Origin: Lineus longissimus
Lineage: Eukaryota; Nemertea; Pilidiophora; Heteronemertea; Lineidae
DNA length: 64,000 nucleotides
Direction of reading: 5' to 3'
Assembly: GCF_910592395.1 (NCBI RefSeq)
Contig: NC_088323.1
Coordinates: 8,060,001-8,124,000, forward strand
The position numbers and the translations under genes were made by a program. Shown here piece after piece: positions 1-10,106 of this stretch (its first letter is position 1; each line of letters begins with the position of its first letter). The notes beneath the pieces were generated by a model that saw nothing but the letters and a program-made list of their open reading frames with translations, ran no database searches and was not told the DNA's origin.

Positions 1-447
1 AACAGGGCAATTGGTAAACCGCAATTAACCGATGAGAATATCACTGACCTTAGACTAGTGTACTATGCTTTCCTTAGATTTCTGCATTACTGTGGTGTCA
101 AGGTCACCATTAACTACAAGGTATTTTTACACCAAGCCTTTAAAACGCTGAAAATTGATTATGTAATATTTACACCTTTTTTAACCAACAAGGAGCGAGT
201 TAATGATTTGGAGAGATTATGGTATGATTTCACTCAAAGTATTTTCTTCCAGAATTACAAGGTTGAGAAGGAATATGACCAGGATATTGACAAGCAGTTT
301 GACGTTTTACTGAGTGCCAGTGCAGGTAGAGACAATAACTGCATCAGTAGTATTAAGTTTACACCAGCCGGAGTTCGTCCTGAGAGCATAGCTCGAGCCG
401 GACTTCGTCCTGAGAGCATAGCTCGAGCTAGTGTTAAGATGCAATAA
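1..447 (+). CDS. C-terminal part of unknown Polinton protein (partial)
   Basis: The reading frame is open from base 1 and corresponds to the last 40% of the protein at 22603-23700 in copy B. No enzymatic motif is recognised in this part; it is rich in aromatic residues. The C-terminus is extended by two tandem double-hairpin elements (369-427) that are read as repeats of a PESIARAG-like decapeptide. Copy B has one element here and stops inside it. Function is unknown; a zinc-binding DNA or transcription protein is one possibility from the N-terminal half of the B copy. Confidence 0.6.
   Translation, partial: NRAIGKPQLTDENITDLRLVYYAFLRFLHYCGVKVTINYKVFLHQAFKTLKIDYVIFTPFLTNKERVNDLERLWYDFTQSIFFQNYKVEKEYDQDIDKQFDVLLSASAGRDNNCISSIKFTPAGVRPESIARAGLRPESIARASVKMQ
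369..427 (+). repeat. Double-hairpin element, two tandem copies
   Basis: Two DHE copies with 30-base spacing, read in frame. The first has an imperfect first stem (GGAG/GTCC); the second is canonical. Copy B has a single element at this site. Confidence 0.9.
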
Positions 448-498
448 ACTTGTGAAAACAGCATTTTGCACTTAACACTCATTTTTCCATAATTTTAA

Positions 499-1320
499 AT
501 GAATAATCAGCAAATGAATAGTCAGACATCTGCAGTGATTGAACAACAGATGAAACAGATTGGTGTTATGAGTCCTGAGAGCTTAGCTCGAGTTGGGGCT
601 TCTAACCAACAGAACACTGGTAGTTACCAACAAAACAGAACTAACTTTCAACAGAACTGCTCTACAAATCAACAAGTTTCAAACAAGCAGTTGAATAGTT
701 CAAATTTTGTTACTCCTAGTCAAGGAATAGTCAATTCTAGTTGCCAACTAGGATCAACTAGCAATCAACAAGGTTCAAGTAGCAATCAACAAAATTTGAA
801 CTATTTGACTGATAGTTGCCTTAAAGCCAAACAAGACTTAGAGATTCTAGTTGCAACTGGTAAAAGCAAGGATTTCCTTAATAAACAAATAACTTTTAAT
901 GACTTAGATAATATGACTGAAAAAGAAATCTTAAAACACCATAGAATGTATGAAACAAAGATGGCTGCCAGACTTAATGATTCTTTGGGTAAGACAGTAC
1001 TTAAAGCTTACACTAAATTATCAAGGTGGTTATTACCAATAGATGATGAAGATGATCTTTACCATGATCTTAGAAATGATTATTTGATAACTAACGAGTT
1101 GGATAAATGGCTTGGATGGTTGAGTTTGAGAATGGGTGTATTAACTGCACTTGCCTCAACAACACTTATTACTTTAGGTCATTGTCATGAGGAATCATCT
1201 ATGAATACATCGAGTATGACTGCATCAAATATGAATACACCAAATATGACTGTCTCTGAATGTGACAAACCAATAGATGAAAGTCTAGATATCACAGGTA
1301 GTGATGATAAAGAAGACTAA
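499..1320 (+). CDS. Gln/Asn-rich protein with membrane-segment candidate
   Basis: A 273-residue protein of unrecognised family. Residues 1-115 are low-complexity and rich in N, Q, S and T. Residues about 120-200 are helical and charged (acidic run DDEDD). A weakly hydrophobic stretch (MGVLTALASTTLITLG) near residue 215 could be a membrane anchor. The tail has M/N/T/S repeats. The start is preceded by TTTTAAATG, the motif shared by many A/B genes. Copy B (23796-24639) is broken by a stop and a frameshift. An internal half-DHE lies at 569-591. The function is unknown; a structural or membrane role is only a guess. Confidence 0.6.
   Translation: MNNQQMNSQTSAVIEQQMKQIGVMSPESLARVGASNQQNTGSYQQNRTNFQQNCSTNQQVSNKQLNSSNFVTPSQGIVNSSCQLGSTSNQQGSSSNQQNLNYLTDSCLKAKQDLEILVATGKSKDFLNKQITFNDLDNMTEKEILKHHRMYETKMAARLNDSLGKTVLKAYTKLSRWLLPIDDEDDLYHDLRNDYLITNELDKWLGWLSLRMGVLTALASTTLITLGHCHEESSMNTSSMTASNMNTPNMTVSECDKPIDESLDITGSDDKED
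569..591 (+). repeat. Decayed double-hairpin element, second hairpin only
   Basis: Retains TCCTGAGAGCTTAGCTCGAG; the first stem is lost. Copy B has two fuller elements at the homologous place (23881-23939). Confidence 0.7.
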
Positions 1321-1369
1321 ATTAACCTGGTTATGAGAACATAGTTCGAATTAAATTCGGCCAAGATAA

Positions 1370-1876
1370 ATGGAACTTGAAACTGTAACTGATACTACTC
1401 GAGCTATGCTCTCAGGACAAAGTCCGACTAAAGTTTCAGTGTCTAAGAAACCTCGATCAGAGAAACAATTAGCATGGTCTAGAGAACTGGGTAGAAGATC
1501 TAAGGAATTTAAGAGGATAAAAAAGGATAAGACGACATTTAAAGTACAGGACTCTGTCCCAAAAAACAGAGTTGTGGAAAAGGAGGAAGAAGAAGTAGAG
1601 GAAGAAGAACCACAATCTCAAAATACTGATGTATCACTGCGTGAATCTAGTAGTAATACCTATGTCTATGTACTAGGTTTAGGTGCCGTTATTTTAGCAG
1701 CATTCATCATGTTTAAGAAACTTCCTAAAAAAGTAAGTAAAGAGCAGCGATCAGGCTTGAATCGAGCTCTGCTCTCAGGACAAAGTCCGAATGAAGCAGT
1801 CATGAAGGGATCAATTAGCCCTCTTGTTAAACCTGTAGTTAAAGAGAAGAAATGTACTATTCCTTTAATGGAATGA
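1370..1876 (+). CDS. Small single-pass membrane protein
   Basis: A 168-residue protein of unknown family, also present in B (24689-25207). The N-terminal half is basic, followed by a Glu-rich run (residues about 68-82). One clear transmembrane helix follows at about residues 100-117 (VLGLGAVILAAFIMF), with lysines after it. Two double-hairpin elements are read in frame as a RAMLSGQSP-like peptide, at residues 10-19 and 131-140. Start context is ATAAATG. A membrane or virion-envelope role would fit the helix, but nothing else supports it. Confidence 0.65.
   Translation: MELETVTDTTRAMLSGQSPTKVSVSKKPRSEKQLAWSRELGRRSKEFKRIKKDKTTFKVQDSVPKNRVVEKEEEEVEEEEPQSQNTDVSLRESSSNTYVYVLGLGAVILAAFIMFKKLPKKVSKEQRSGLNRALLSGQSPNEAVMKGSISPLVKPVVKEKKCTIPLME
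1399..1427 (-). repeat. Double-hairpin element
   Basis: Canonical copy in reverse orientation, inside the membrane protein gene, read as RAMLSGQSP. Shared with B at 24718-24746, so it predates the A/B split. Confidence 0.9.
1762..1790 (-). repeat. Double-hairpin element
   Basis: Reverse copy with AGA loop in the second stem, read as RALLSGQSP. Shared with B at 25078-25106, where the loop is ATA. Confidence 0.9.
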
Positions 1877-1889
1877 TCTCATCAGGTGG

Positions 1890-1918
1890 TCAGACTTCGT
1901 CCTGAGAGCATAGCTCGA
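1890..1918 (+). repeat. Double-hairpin element
   Basis: Lies at the 3' end of the penton-like gene and forms its last codons (antisense reading ELCSQDEV). Shared with B at 25221. Confidence 0.85.
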
Positions 1919-2951
1919 GTCCGAGGTGCTTGTCTTCACCACAAGAGTTTAACTCTATTCGGACTTTGTCCTGAGAGTTTAACTCTATTCGGACTTCGTC
2001 CTGAGAGCATAGCTCGATTCTTAACTCTAAAGAAACCTCTGTTCCTCTGAAATTAACTAGCTTACCATTCTCATCAGTGATTTCGAATTTTATGTGATTA
2101 GTACACTTATTTATCGTTTTCTTACAATTCGGTTCGTATCGCTGCATTTTTATTTGGTCACCATCTTCTACAGGTATGATGCAGAAAATGTTAGATGGTT
2201 TATTGTTGTAGAGGGTCTTAGCTTTGTCAACCAAATTAGCTTGCAGGAATAGATATTTCCTGTAAAAGTTGAGTGGTCTTGTGGAGTAGTATTTTCCTTT
2301 CTTTGTGAATTTAGTTTGCTTAAAGCCAAACCACTCATTCACCACTGTGAGCTGTTTTTCTATCACCTCTCTTATGGTTTTTCTTATTTGAAAACCTTCT
2401 GTGTTTCTGTCAATCTTGATTTTTTCATTTTTATCTAACTTGTATACTTTCAGAGGGTACTCTTTATCCTCTGTAAGTTCAAGGGTTATGTAATTATTGT
2501 TATCACAGTTGATCTTAATGTGGCTAATTCCAATTTCTTTTATGTATTTTTGCCATACCTCACAAAACTCACTTAAACTAAAATGTCGAGAGTATGGAAA
2601 TGTGTATTGAGTAATGGTGTCTTTAGTTGTGGTAGATTCATTTTCCAAATACCGTTCGCAAACTTTCATGACTTCCTTTTCAAGTGTATCTGTTTCAAGT
2701 CCAGGAGCAAATAATGTCCTAAATTCATCCATACACCATAATTGTTTATCTAAGGGCTCATTTGTTGTAATTCTGGTTATTTCGACTAGAAATGAGAAAA
2801 TCCTTACTCCCTCTGGTAGAAAATCACCTGTCCACCATGAATTGTAAAAGGTTATCGATTTCAAAGTAATGGATTTTATGTCTAATTGGTCTGTTAAGTA
2901 GTACTCAAATTTGGCTTCATTACATTCTTGTTCATTGATTATGAAGTCCAT
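1890..2951 (-). CDS. Penton/minor-capsid-like protein with variable patches
   Basis: A 353-residue protein found in both A and B. The N-terminus (TDQLDIKSITLKSITFYNSW) and C-terminus (ENGKLVNFRGTEVSLEL) follow the pattern of Polinton penton-like minor capsid proteins, in which a strand-rich opening and a DENG..V.F closing strand are typical. Residues about 43-115 and 165-205 differ strongly from B, although the rest is nearly identical. The C-terminus is extended by three double-hairpin elements (1890-2017). It converges on the gene at 1370-1876. Family assignment is inferred from pattern only; it could be a fibre or receptor-binding protein. Confidence 0.55.
   Translation of the reverse strand: MDFIINEQECNEAKFEYYLTDQLDIKSITLKSITFYNSWWTGDFLPEGVRIFSFLVEITRITTNEPLDKQLWCMDEFRTLFAPGLETDTLEKEVMKVCERYLENESTTTKDTITQYTFPYSRHFSLSEFCEVWQKYIKEIGISHIKINCDNNNYITLELTEDKEYPLKVYKLDKNEKIKIDRNTEGFQIRKTIREVIEKQLTVVNEWFGFKQTKFTKKGKYYSTRPLNFYRKYLFLQANLVDKAKTLYNNKPSNIFCIIPVEDGDQIKMQRYEPNCKKTINKCTNHIKFEITDENGKLVNFRGTEVSLELRIELCSQDEVRIELNSQDKVRIELNSCGEDKHLGLELCSQDEV
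1959..2017 (+). repeat. Two double-hairpin elements, one absent from B
   Basis: The first copy (1959-1987) has a second stem of different sequence, AGAGTT/AACTCT. The second (1989-2017) is canonical. B lacks the second copy: the flanks join as CTATTCTTAAC and the site is exactly 30 bases shorter, so this insertion postdates the A/B split or was lost cleanly in B. Confidence 0.9.
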
Positions 2952-3715
2952 TTCTATTTAATTCAAGAGATTTATTGAATTTAATAAATTTTAATCTAAT
3001 AAATAGAATGACTGATAAGAATCAGAAAATACTTTGCACTACATGTGACAAGTACATATCCTACAATAATATGGCCATTCACAGGAGAACCAAAGGTCAC
3101 TTAAGTAAATTAAACCCGGATTATGTCCCTATTGCTCAACCCCGAGCCCCATCACTGATCCCTAAAACTATGGATAAGAAACTTGCATTTGAGGAAAATG
3201 AGCTAGATGGCATAAAGAAAGTGAGTGGAATAGAAATAGTAAAACAATTTGGAAAGCCTGTAGTCACCATTAGTTTGAAGATTGACAGAGAAGCTAAACA
3301 AGTGTATGAATACAGAGATAAATGAGAGGAGGTATTATTTCAACTCAATGATTACCATCACAAAATTAGCATATCAGTATTTGCTCAGTTTGATCGTCAG
3401 GGTGAAAGTGTAACACACCCCATACAGTCCCCAATGGAAAGCATAATTTCAAGGAACCAGGCAATTTATGCCATAACCAACCAGTTAAACTACATTAAGA
3501 CACAGATTGAGGAAAGGTACTTTCAAGGTTCTGGACTTACTTTAAATAAAATAGAGTCTTGTAACATGACCATCTGTTCTTACAAGAGGTGTAAAGGTGG
3601 TCATTACACTAAATTACCATTTAAAACAAAAGCAGTAATAAATGTGGAATCAAATGACAATAAATGTTTTCTCTGGTCTTTATTGGCCGCTAAATATCTG
3701 AAAGAAAATCCAGAG

Positions 3716-3744
3716 ACGGACTTTGTCCTGAGAGCAGAGCTCGA
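3716..3744 (+). repeat. Double-hairpin element in polymerase gene
   Basis: Read in frame as DFVLRAELE. This is the frame in which the usual ATA loop gives a TAG stop; this copy has the AGA loop and stays open. Shared with B at 26985. Confidence 0.9.
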
Positions 3745-5433
3745 GAGTACATTAAATATTACTACCGATATGCTACAAAATACTGATATCAAAATCAAAT
3801 CATTTCCTGTATGTATTCAAAAGGATATTCCTAAGATAGAGAGTGATAATAATCTCAAAATTAATGTGTTTAAATTGCAGAATGAATCGGCTAAGAGCAC
3901 CTGTGAGGCAAAACTAGAACCTCTCTACCTGTCCAAGAATTATGATGATGATGATGTCATCGATCTGCTGTATTTCAAGGACCATTTCATGTACATAAGA
4001 GACATCAATCTTTTCTTCAGGACACTAGCTCATAGAGTGTATCTTTGCAGGAGATGCATGAATTACTTTTACAGGAAGTCAACACTAGATAAGCATAAAA
4101 AGAAATGTGGAGAACACGATTACTGTAAGATTACTTTGCCTCCACCTAACAGTAAATGGTCACAAATTAAATTTCAAAAAACACTCATTCAAAAATAGAG
4201 TTCCGTTTGTGATCTATGCTGATTTCGAGGCGATAAGCACAACAGTCAATGATAACACAACTCAGACAGATACCACTGTTACCACTAAAAAACTTTTTAA
4301 ACAAAATGCATCAGCTGTTGGTGTTTATGTTCACTCAGACTACACACACCTTTACAGTAGCCAGTATGTGTCTCACAGGGGTGCTGATGTTGAAGATGTG
4401 TTCTGTAATTGGTTAATCAGGATGGAAGAACAATTCTCTAATTTATTGAACTGTAACTTTCCTCTAACAATGACAGATGAAGACTGGCATAAATATCAAT
4501 TAGAAACACATTGTTACTATTGTAATCAACCTTTGGGATATGACAAGGTCAAGGATCATGATCACTACTGTGGTAGATATCGAGGTGCTGCTCACAACTC
4601 GTGTAATTTGAATGAAAAGAAAGCTATGTTTGTTCCAGTGTTTTTTCACAATCTCAGTAATTACGATTCTCACTTATTTATTAAAGAATTAATGACTAAG
4701 CTACCGAAGTACAAGAAACTGAAAATACTTGCCAAAACATCAGAGGAATACATTTCATTTCAGTTCGGTTGTTTCAGGTTTTTGGACTCGTACAGATTCC
4801 TGCAGTCCAGTTTAGACAACATAACCAAATCAATGTTGGATGATGATTTTAAAATTACCAGACAGCTGTTCCCAAATACCACTGACTTTAAGCTATTGAG
4901 GAAGAAGGGTTCAGTACCTTACTCTTTTTACACATCACATGAAAGCTACAATGTTACTTACCTAGAAAAGTCTATGTTTTTTGACGAATTGAAAAATAAA
5001 ATGGCACCTGATTCTGCCTATGATGAGGCTAAGGTAATATGGGATCATTTCAAGATCAGGAATCACGGTGAGTTCATTGACCTCTACCTCAAAACTGATG
5101 TGATCCTTTTAGCTGATTTATTTGAGAAATTCAGGGATGTCAATTTGAACTACTTTCAGATAGATCCATGTCACTGTTACTCGGCACCAGGCCTAACCTG
5201 GCAAGCTGGTTTGAAGTACACAGGAATAAACCTAGAACTACTGACTGATACCAACATCTTACTTACTTTTGAGAAAGCAATACGAGGTGGAATTTCGGGT
5301 GTTATGGGAACAAGACATGTCAAGGCAGATGAACACCACAAACTACTCTACGTAGACGCAAACAATCTTTACGGATGGTCAATGATGGAACCTCAACCCT
5401 ATGGTAGTTTTGAAATGATAGATATTGATCCAC

Positions 5434-5462
5434 TCGAGCTATGCTCTCAGGACAAAGTCCGA
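5434..5462 (-). repeat. Double-hairpin element in polymerase gene
   Basis: Reverse copy read as ELCSQDKVR, inside the polymerase palm region shortly after motif A. Shared exactly with B at 28762. Confidence 0.9.
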
Positions 5463-6699
5463 CTTAACATGAATGTTATCAGTAAAGAGCAGATTATGGC
5501 AATTCCAAGTGATAGTGAAGTAGGCTACTTCTTAGAGGTTGATTTGGAGTATCCAGGAAATATTAAATTTAAGTCAAGGAACTTTCCATTCTGTCCCGAA
5601 TCTCTCTTTATTGAAGATGATGAATTAAGTCCTTACCAGAGAGAGTTACTGGGCGATGATAAAAGATCAAATGTAGAGAAACTAATACTAACACAAAAGG
5701 ATAAAACTAATTACATAGTGCATTACAGAATGCTACAATTTTACCTCAAGCACGGAATGGTACTTAAGAGGGTTCATTCAGTGATAAGCTTTAAACAATC
5801 AAAGTGGTTAGCACCATACATTGATTTTAACACTAAAAGACGTATGGATTCTAAGACTGATTTTGAGAAAGACTATTTTAAGCTCATGAATAATGCGTTC
5901 TACGGAAAGACTTGTGAGAATGTAAGGAACAGGGTTGAAATTGAATTTGTATCGGACGGGGAGAGAGCCAGGAATGTAATGGCCAATCCCAGGTTTTCAT
6001 CGATATGCGTATTTGACGAACAGAATGCTGCTATTAGCATGAGGAAAACATCAATGAAATTCAACAAACCAATCTACATAGGAGATTCAGTACTTGAATT
6101 GTCTAAATTATTAATGTATGAATTCTATTATGAAGTTCTTCAACCGTACTTTGGTGAGAAAAATATTGAACTGCTGTATCTAGATACAGATTCCTTTGTA
6201 CTTAACATTAATACTGATGACTTAACTAAAGACTTAAAGGAGTTGAGACACTATTTTGATTTCAGTAATTATCCAAAAGATCATACACTCTATGATACCA
6301 GTAAAAAGAAGGTACCAGGCTACTTTAAGGATGAGCTAGGAGGAGTAGAGATGACTGAATTCATTGCCCTGAGAAGTAAGATGTATGCTTACAGGACAAA
6401 AGATTACGATTCTAAGAAATTGAAGGGTATTGCCAAGAATGTAGTAAGGAGAAATATCTCATTTGATGACTATGTTGATTGTCTTGAAAAGAGTAGGTCA
6501 TTTTACCACAAGATGAGACACTTAAGATCAGATAAACACCAAATCTATTTGGAAGAAGTTGACAAAAAAAGCCTCAGTCCTTTTGATGACAAGAGGTTCA
6601 TACTTGAAGATGGAATAAGCACCTTACCATTTGGAATGTATTATGAAGGCTACATGGATTACAGCGATTCAAACTTCGCTGGAGTTGCAAAATCATTAT

Positions 6700-6728
6700 T
6701 CGGACTTTGTCCTGAGAGCATAGCTCGA
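6700..6728 (+). repeat. Double-hairpin element at polymerase C-terminus
   Basis: Canonical copy flanked by ATT on both sides; its codons form the last residues of the protein. Shared with B at 30057. Confidence 0.9.
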
Positions 6729-6737
6729 TTAAACTAA

Positions 6738-6886
6738 TGAATAGGGTGGTGCTGATGGTAGTGCTACTTGGTGAAATTCACCTCTAACACCGAAGTCATG
6801 ATAATAGTGATAGTGAATAACCACATTAGGATTAGGACTATTTAGTCCGACTTCGTCTTGAGAGCATAGCTCGAGTCCTGTTTGAT
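6738..6886. other. Short spacer between convergent genes
   Basis: About 150 bases between the polymerase stop and the membrane protein gene on the other strand. It holds one DHE (6846-6874) and no other signal that can be supported. Confidence 0.6.
6846..6874 (+). repeat. Double-hairpin element, intergenic
   Basis: One copy in A; B has three tandem copies here (30203-30291), longer by 60 bases. Confidence 0.9.
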
Positions 6887-7545
6887 TTACTGAACTTTTA
6901 GTTTTTCTAGCATCTCTGTCTGTGCTAGTTTTTTTCCTTCTTCTAAAAAAGTCTTCTTTAAAGACTCTACATCAACAGCTGAACTTGCCTCCCTTTGTTT
7001 TTTCCTAATGGCATTTTTCATCGAAATGTATTTCTCCTTCTCCTTGAGAATCAAAGTAAACTCATCTGTAGATATGTGAGAATCGGTTAAGGCTTTACTG
7101 ACCAAATCATTGATTGTGTTCAGTTTTGAAATTGCCAACATTCTGATATTCTCATGCTTTTCAATTTTCCTTAGAATATTCTTTTTCTCCCAGCCTAAGG
7201 CTGATGAAATAATGGCACTACCTATTGTTACGCACCCAAAGCTAAGCCTATCAGTGCCGTGATGACACCAGCTAGAGCGGAAACACCAACAGATCCGGCT
7301 GCTACGCTAGTTAAATTAAGGAAGTGGCTAATGCCAGTAATTACGCTAAATGCTTTTTTGTACTTTGAAAATATCTTTCTTCTAAATTCAATCTCGCTTT
7401 CTAAGAAACTCTTAACATCACATATTTGTTGTAGTCTGAAAGCCTGAGGGTTACTTTCTGTATGCTTTTCAGACCTTTCATAGTTTAATTGACTTTCAGA
7501 GTTTAAATTACTTAAATCTGGATAAACCTTGTTGTCTCCATTCAA
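6887..7545 (-). pseudogene. Glycine-rich membrane protein, frameshifted
   Basis: Homologue of the intact 219-residue protein at 30304-30963. The N-terminal part (YPDLSNLNSES...) and a glycine/alanine-rich hydrophobic stretch (AAGSVGVSALAGVITALIG) lie in one frame. The helical C-terminal part (SKLNTINDLVSKALTDS) lies in another. A single missing base near 7228-7232 relative to B causes the shift. Proteins of this layout recur in invertebrate Polinton-like loci; no function is known to me. The hydrophobic region suggests membrane insertion. Confidence 0.75.
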
Positions 7546-7549
7546 TTAA

Positions 7550-7801
7550 TTAGTGGGAATAACTAGAATCAGTTGTTCTGTCATTTCTAGTGTTTAGTGT
7601 TGATCTTGCAGACACTACAGGTTTTTGAAGTACATTAAATTTTAAAGGTTTTTCTGACCCAGCAGGCCCAGCAGGTTTTAAAGGTTTTTCCGGACCAGGC
7701 TCCAACTTTGACTCTACTTCTGCCTCTAATTCTCTATGAAATCGTTCTAATCTTTCTTTCCAATTACGTGGTCGTTTTGTGTAACCCCAAGTTCTATTCA
7801 T
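7550..7801 (-). CDS. Small proline/lysine-rich protein
   Basis: An 83-residue protein identical to the B copy at 30968-31219. It has a basic start (TKRPRNWKERLERFHREL), then a GPEKPLKPAGPAG repeat-like section, and no hydrophobic segment. The start context TTAAATG matches neighbouring genes. Complete identity between A and B, where neighbours differ, hints at constraint or recent conversion. It could be a small nucleic-acid-binding core protein, which is a guess from charge only. Confidence 0.6.
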   Translation of the reverse strand: MNRTWGYTKRPRNWKERLERFHRELEAEVESKLEPGPEKPLKPAGPAGSEKPLKFNVLQKPVVSARSTLNTRNDRTTDSSYSH

Positions 7802-7910
7802 TTAATTAAGTAGAATAAAATCAATTCACTGCAAAGAGTAAATTTCTTTCAAGTGTATTATTCAACTTAATCATCTCGTTTATGATTTCTGTCTGACTAT
7901 ATATGTTAAC

Positions 7911-8975
7911 TAGCATTGTACCCGTGGCGCAGGCAGGTTCAAATGGGCTATACCTTGAATAGATTGAATTGCAATAAACATCTAATGCAATATCAAAGGA
8001 GCCATATCGAAGAGACAAATTAAACCAACCATTTGTCCACAGACTCGGACCTAGCTGTGGCGTGCTGTATGCGTGCATATAAAAGTATATCAGTTGGTCC
8101 GATAGAGATGATGAGGCAATGCCTCGTTCCTTAGTCAGCAATATGCGCCTTTTTATACGGAGAAGAAGGAGTACCCAGATAGGCCATGTCGGCCTCCAAA
8201 TGGCTCGAACCAATTGCACTATCACTACTATAACTTTAAAATGCGTGCTCCTCCTACATGTAGCCAGGTCTCGGGCAAGGCACTTACTCGACAGGCAAGC
8301 TAGAAGTTCAGCACCGTGAGCAGCTCCTTGATAAGGCCATTTCAGGTTCAGCGCGCCTCTTCAGATCAAGTATTGAGAGCTGTGGTGAGCACATAAACAT
8401 ACCATGGTACCTTCATTATCACGGGTTAGCTCTGGCTAACACAGCACCCATAAACAATAGACCACCAATTTGACCCCAGCTCCTTACTGCGGGAAAACCC
8501 AAGTCCAGCAACCGAAAGTACCAAAAATACATTTTTGTTTACATTTGAACTGCACACATACGTTTGTTTACAATTTCTTTCCCCGCGAAATCTCGAAGAT
8601 CAGGTGACCTACAATCATGGATTAATAACATTAACCTTGGTTCAGCAGGTCAACACGTGTACAGGCTGTTCCAATCACCCCCCCCCCCCCCCCCACAGCC
8701 AGCCGTTCAACAGGTAGTGTTAGTCACCCCACAGGGAGTGCAGGTGATTCATTAATCCCCTGCATAACTAAACAGCAATGGCTTGGCTTCCGTGAGTGGT
8801 AAGGAGAATTGACCGTGTCCGATTAAAAATCCCTCATTACTGCTCCGCTGAAGTAAATTTCCGAAAATAAACATGACGTTGCATCAGGATAACATATCAC
8901 CTGCAAACGTGCAAAATTTCGAGACGAAACACGACCCCCAAATGGCACTTTAGCGAGCCGCCTTATAGTATTATG
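7911..8975. mobile_element. Unidentified ~1.06-kb insertion in HNH gene
   Basis: This segment is absent from copy B and separates the HNH gene from its C-terminus. It begins near GTTAACTAGCATTGTACCCG and ends near GCCGCCTTATAGTATTAT. Short AT-rich sequence (ATATA-like) flanks both sides, so a duplication cannot be resolved. It contains a run of about 17 C at 8678-8694 and no convincing gene. No long terminal inverted repeat was seen. A non-autonomous transposon or retroelement fragment is most likely. Confidence 0.6.
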
Positions 8976-9325
8976 ATATAGATGTTCTGGTTCATTCTCA
9001 TGTTATTATTTAAATTCGATAATCTATCAAGCAGAATCATATTTTCATCACGAAGATAATCCCCGAAATGCTGTGATATCACTATTTTCCAATTTGGTAT
9101 TACATCCTGGTCTCGAAAGACAAACCAGTTTTCACTTCTCATCTTTACCATGAAATCCATTGACCTATCCAATTGATCCTTAAATAGTGTGTAGTCTACT
9201 TTAGCACTCTTCTGTCTGTTTTCTGTCTTTTCCATTGGTCTCATGTTAAACCAAGCAAAGCACAGTTCAGGTTTATCTTTGAATTCCTTGATTGGTAAGA
9301 CATGATCCAACTCTTCTTCTTCTAT

Positions 9326-9353
9326 TCGAACTCTGTTCTCGGGACTTTGTCCT
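9326..9353 (+). repeat. Double-hairpin element, variant stems, absent from B
   Basis: Stems are GAAC-TCT-GTTC and GGAC-TTT-GTCC, with linker TCG: both arms differ from the canonical form yet remain paired. Flanked by AT on both sides. The B site is exactly 30 bases shorter. Confidence 0.9.
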
Positions 9354-10106
9354 ATTGGAGATAGACTCCTCTGGTACTCTAACCACTGATGGAAGAAACT
9401 GTCTGTACATCCTAGATTAAATGAGGAATTACCGTTACACTCTCCCTTAGAAATGCGGTTTAGACCAACTCTAATTTTGTGTCTGTCTCTATTACCATTT
9501 TGGTCAAGGTAATCCTTTTTGTAATATGAATTAAAACATGATCTGCAGTTACCTCTATTTCCGTTTTTACCAAATTCACCATCACTTAGTAATTTAATTT
9601 CATAACATTTATTACATCCCTTGATTTTACTTGAACCACATTCTTTACAGTAATCAAGTAGTTTATTACGCCTGTTCTTTTCAAAATTAATTTCAGGTTT
9701 CTTTTCACAGCACTTAACACAATAAATTGTAGGTTGATTTTCCATGTTTTGATTCATCATATTATTCTGATTTATCATATTCTGATTTTCCATGTTTTGA
9801 TTTTCCATGTTTTGATTTAACATAATCTGATTTAAGATAAACTGATTTATCATATTTTGATTTAACATAATCTGATTTATCATATTTTGATTTAACATAT
9901 TATTTTGATGCAAATAATACAAAAACTTCTGAATATTTTGATTCATCATATTATCATGATTCATCATATTATTCTGATTCATCATACCATTTTGATTATC
10001 AAATATTGCTCCCTCCATTTCTTTCTTTATTTAGTAGGACATTTTTTTTTTAAATTACGTTTTTCGAACTTGTTCTTGTGACTTAAGTCACTTTAGAGAC
10101 TTTATT

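Larger units (their letters stand above)
3008..6737 (+). pseudogene. DNA polymerase B, protein-primed type, disrupted
   Basis: Replicative polymerase of the element, about 1,240 codons. Domains in order: C2H2 finger (CTTCDKYISYNNMAIHRRTKGH), a Polinton N-terminal domain with a GSGL motif, a second finger (CRRCMNYF...HKKKCG), exonuclease motif I (YADFEA), an HNH/endonuclease VII-like zinc insert (CYYCNQPLG...DHDHYCG), exonuclease motifs (NYDSHL; YLKTDVILLAD), polymerase motif A (DANNLYGWSM), motif B (KLMNNAFYGK) and motif C (YLDTDS). Catalytic residues look intact. A stop codon at 3323-3325 (sense in B) and a one-base insertion near 4170-4186 break the frame. Start chosen at 3008 because B starts at the same ATG. 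DHEs lie at 3716, 5434 and 6700. Confidence 0.9.
7821..10018 (-). pseudogene. HNH nuclease gene split by a 1-kb insertion
   Basis: Homologue of 31276-32148. Residues 1-95 are a repeat of short M/N/Q/I units. Then come zinc-ribbon cysteines (CVKCCEKKP, CKECG, CNKCYEI, CRSC) and an HNH core (LDHVLPIKEF, then CFAWFNMRPM, then ENRQKS), as in HNH endonucleases. The coding sequence is continuous from 10018 to about 8975, then interrupted. The original C-terminus (ending NLLFAVN) reappears at 7821-7910 beyond the insertion. One DHE (9326-9353) is read in frame just before the HNH motif. The likely role is DNA cleavage during element replication or transposition. Confidence 0.75.

Noticed and set aside
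8678-8694. C run and the G run near 50000-50018 as functional structures
   Set aside because: Single homopolymer runs without other signals; likely simple repeats or sequencing-prone sites.
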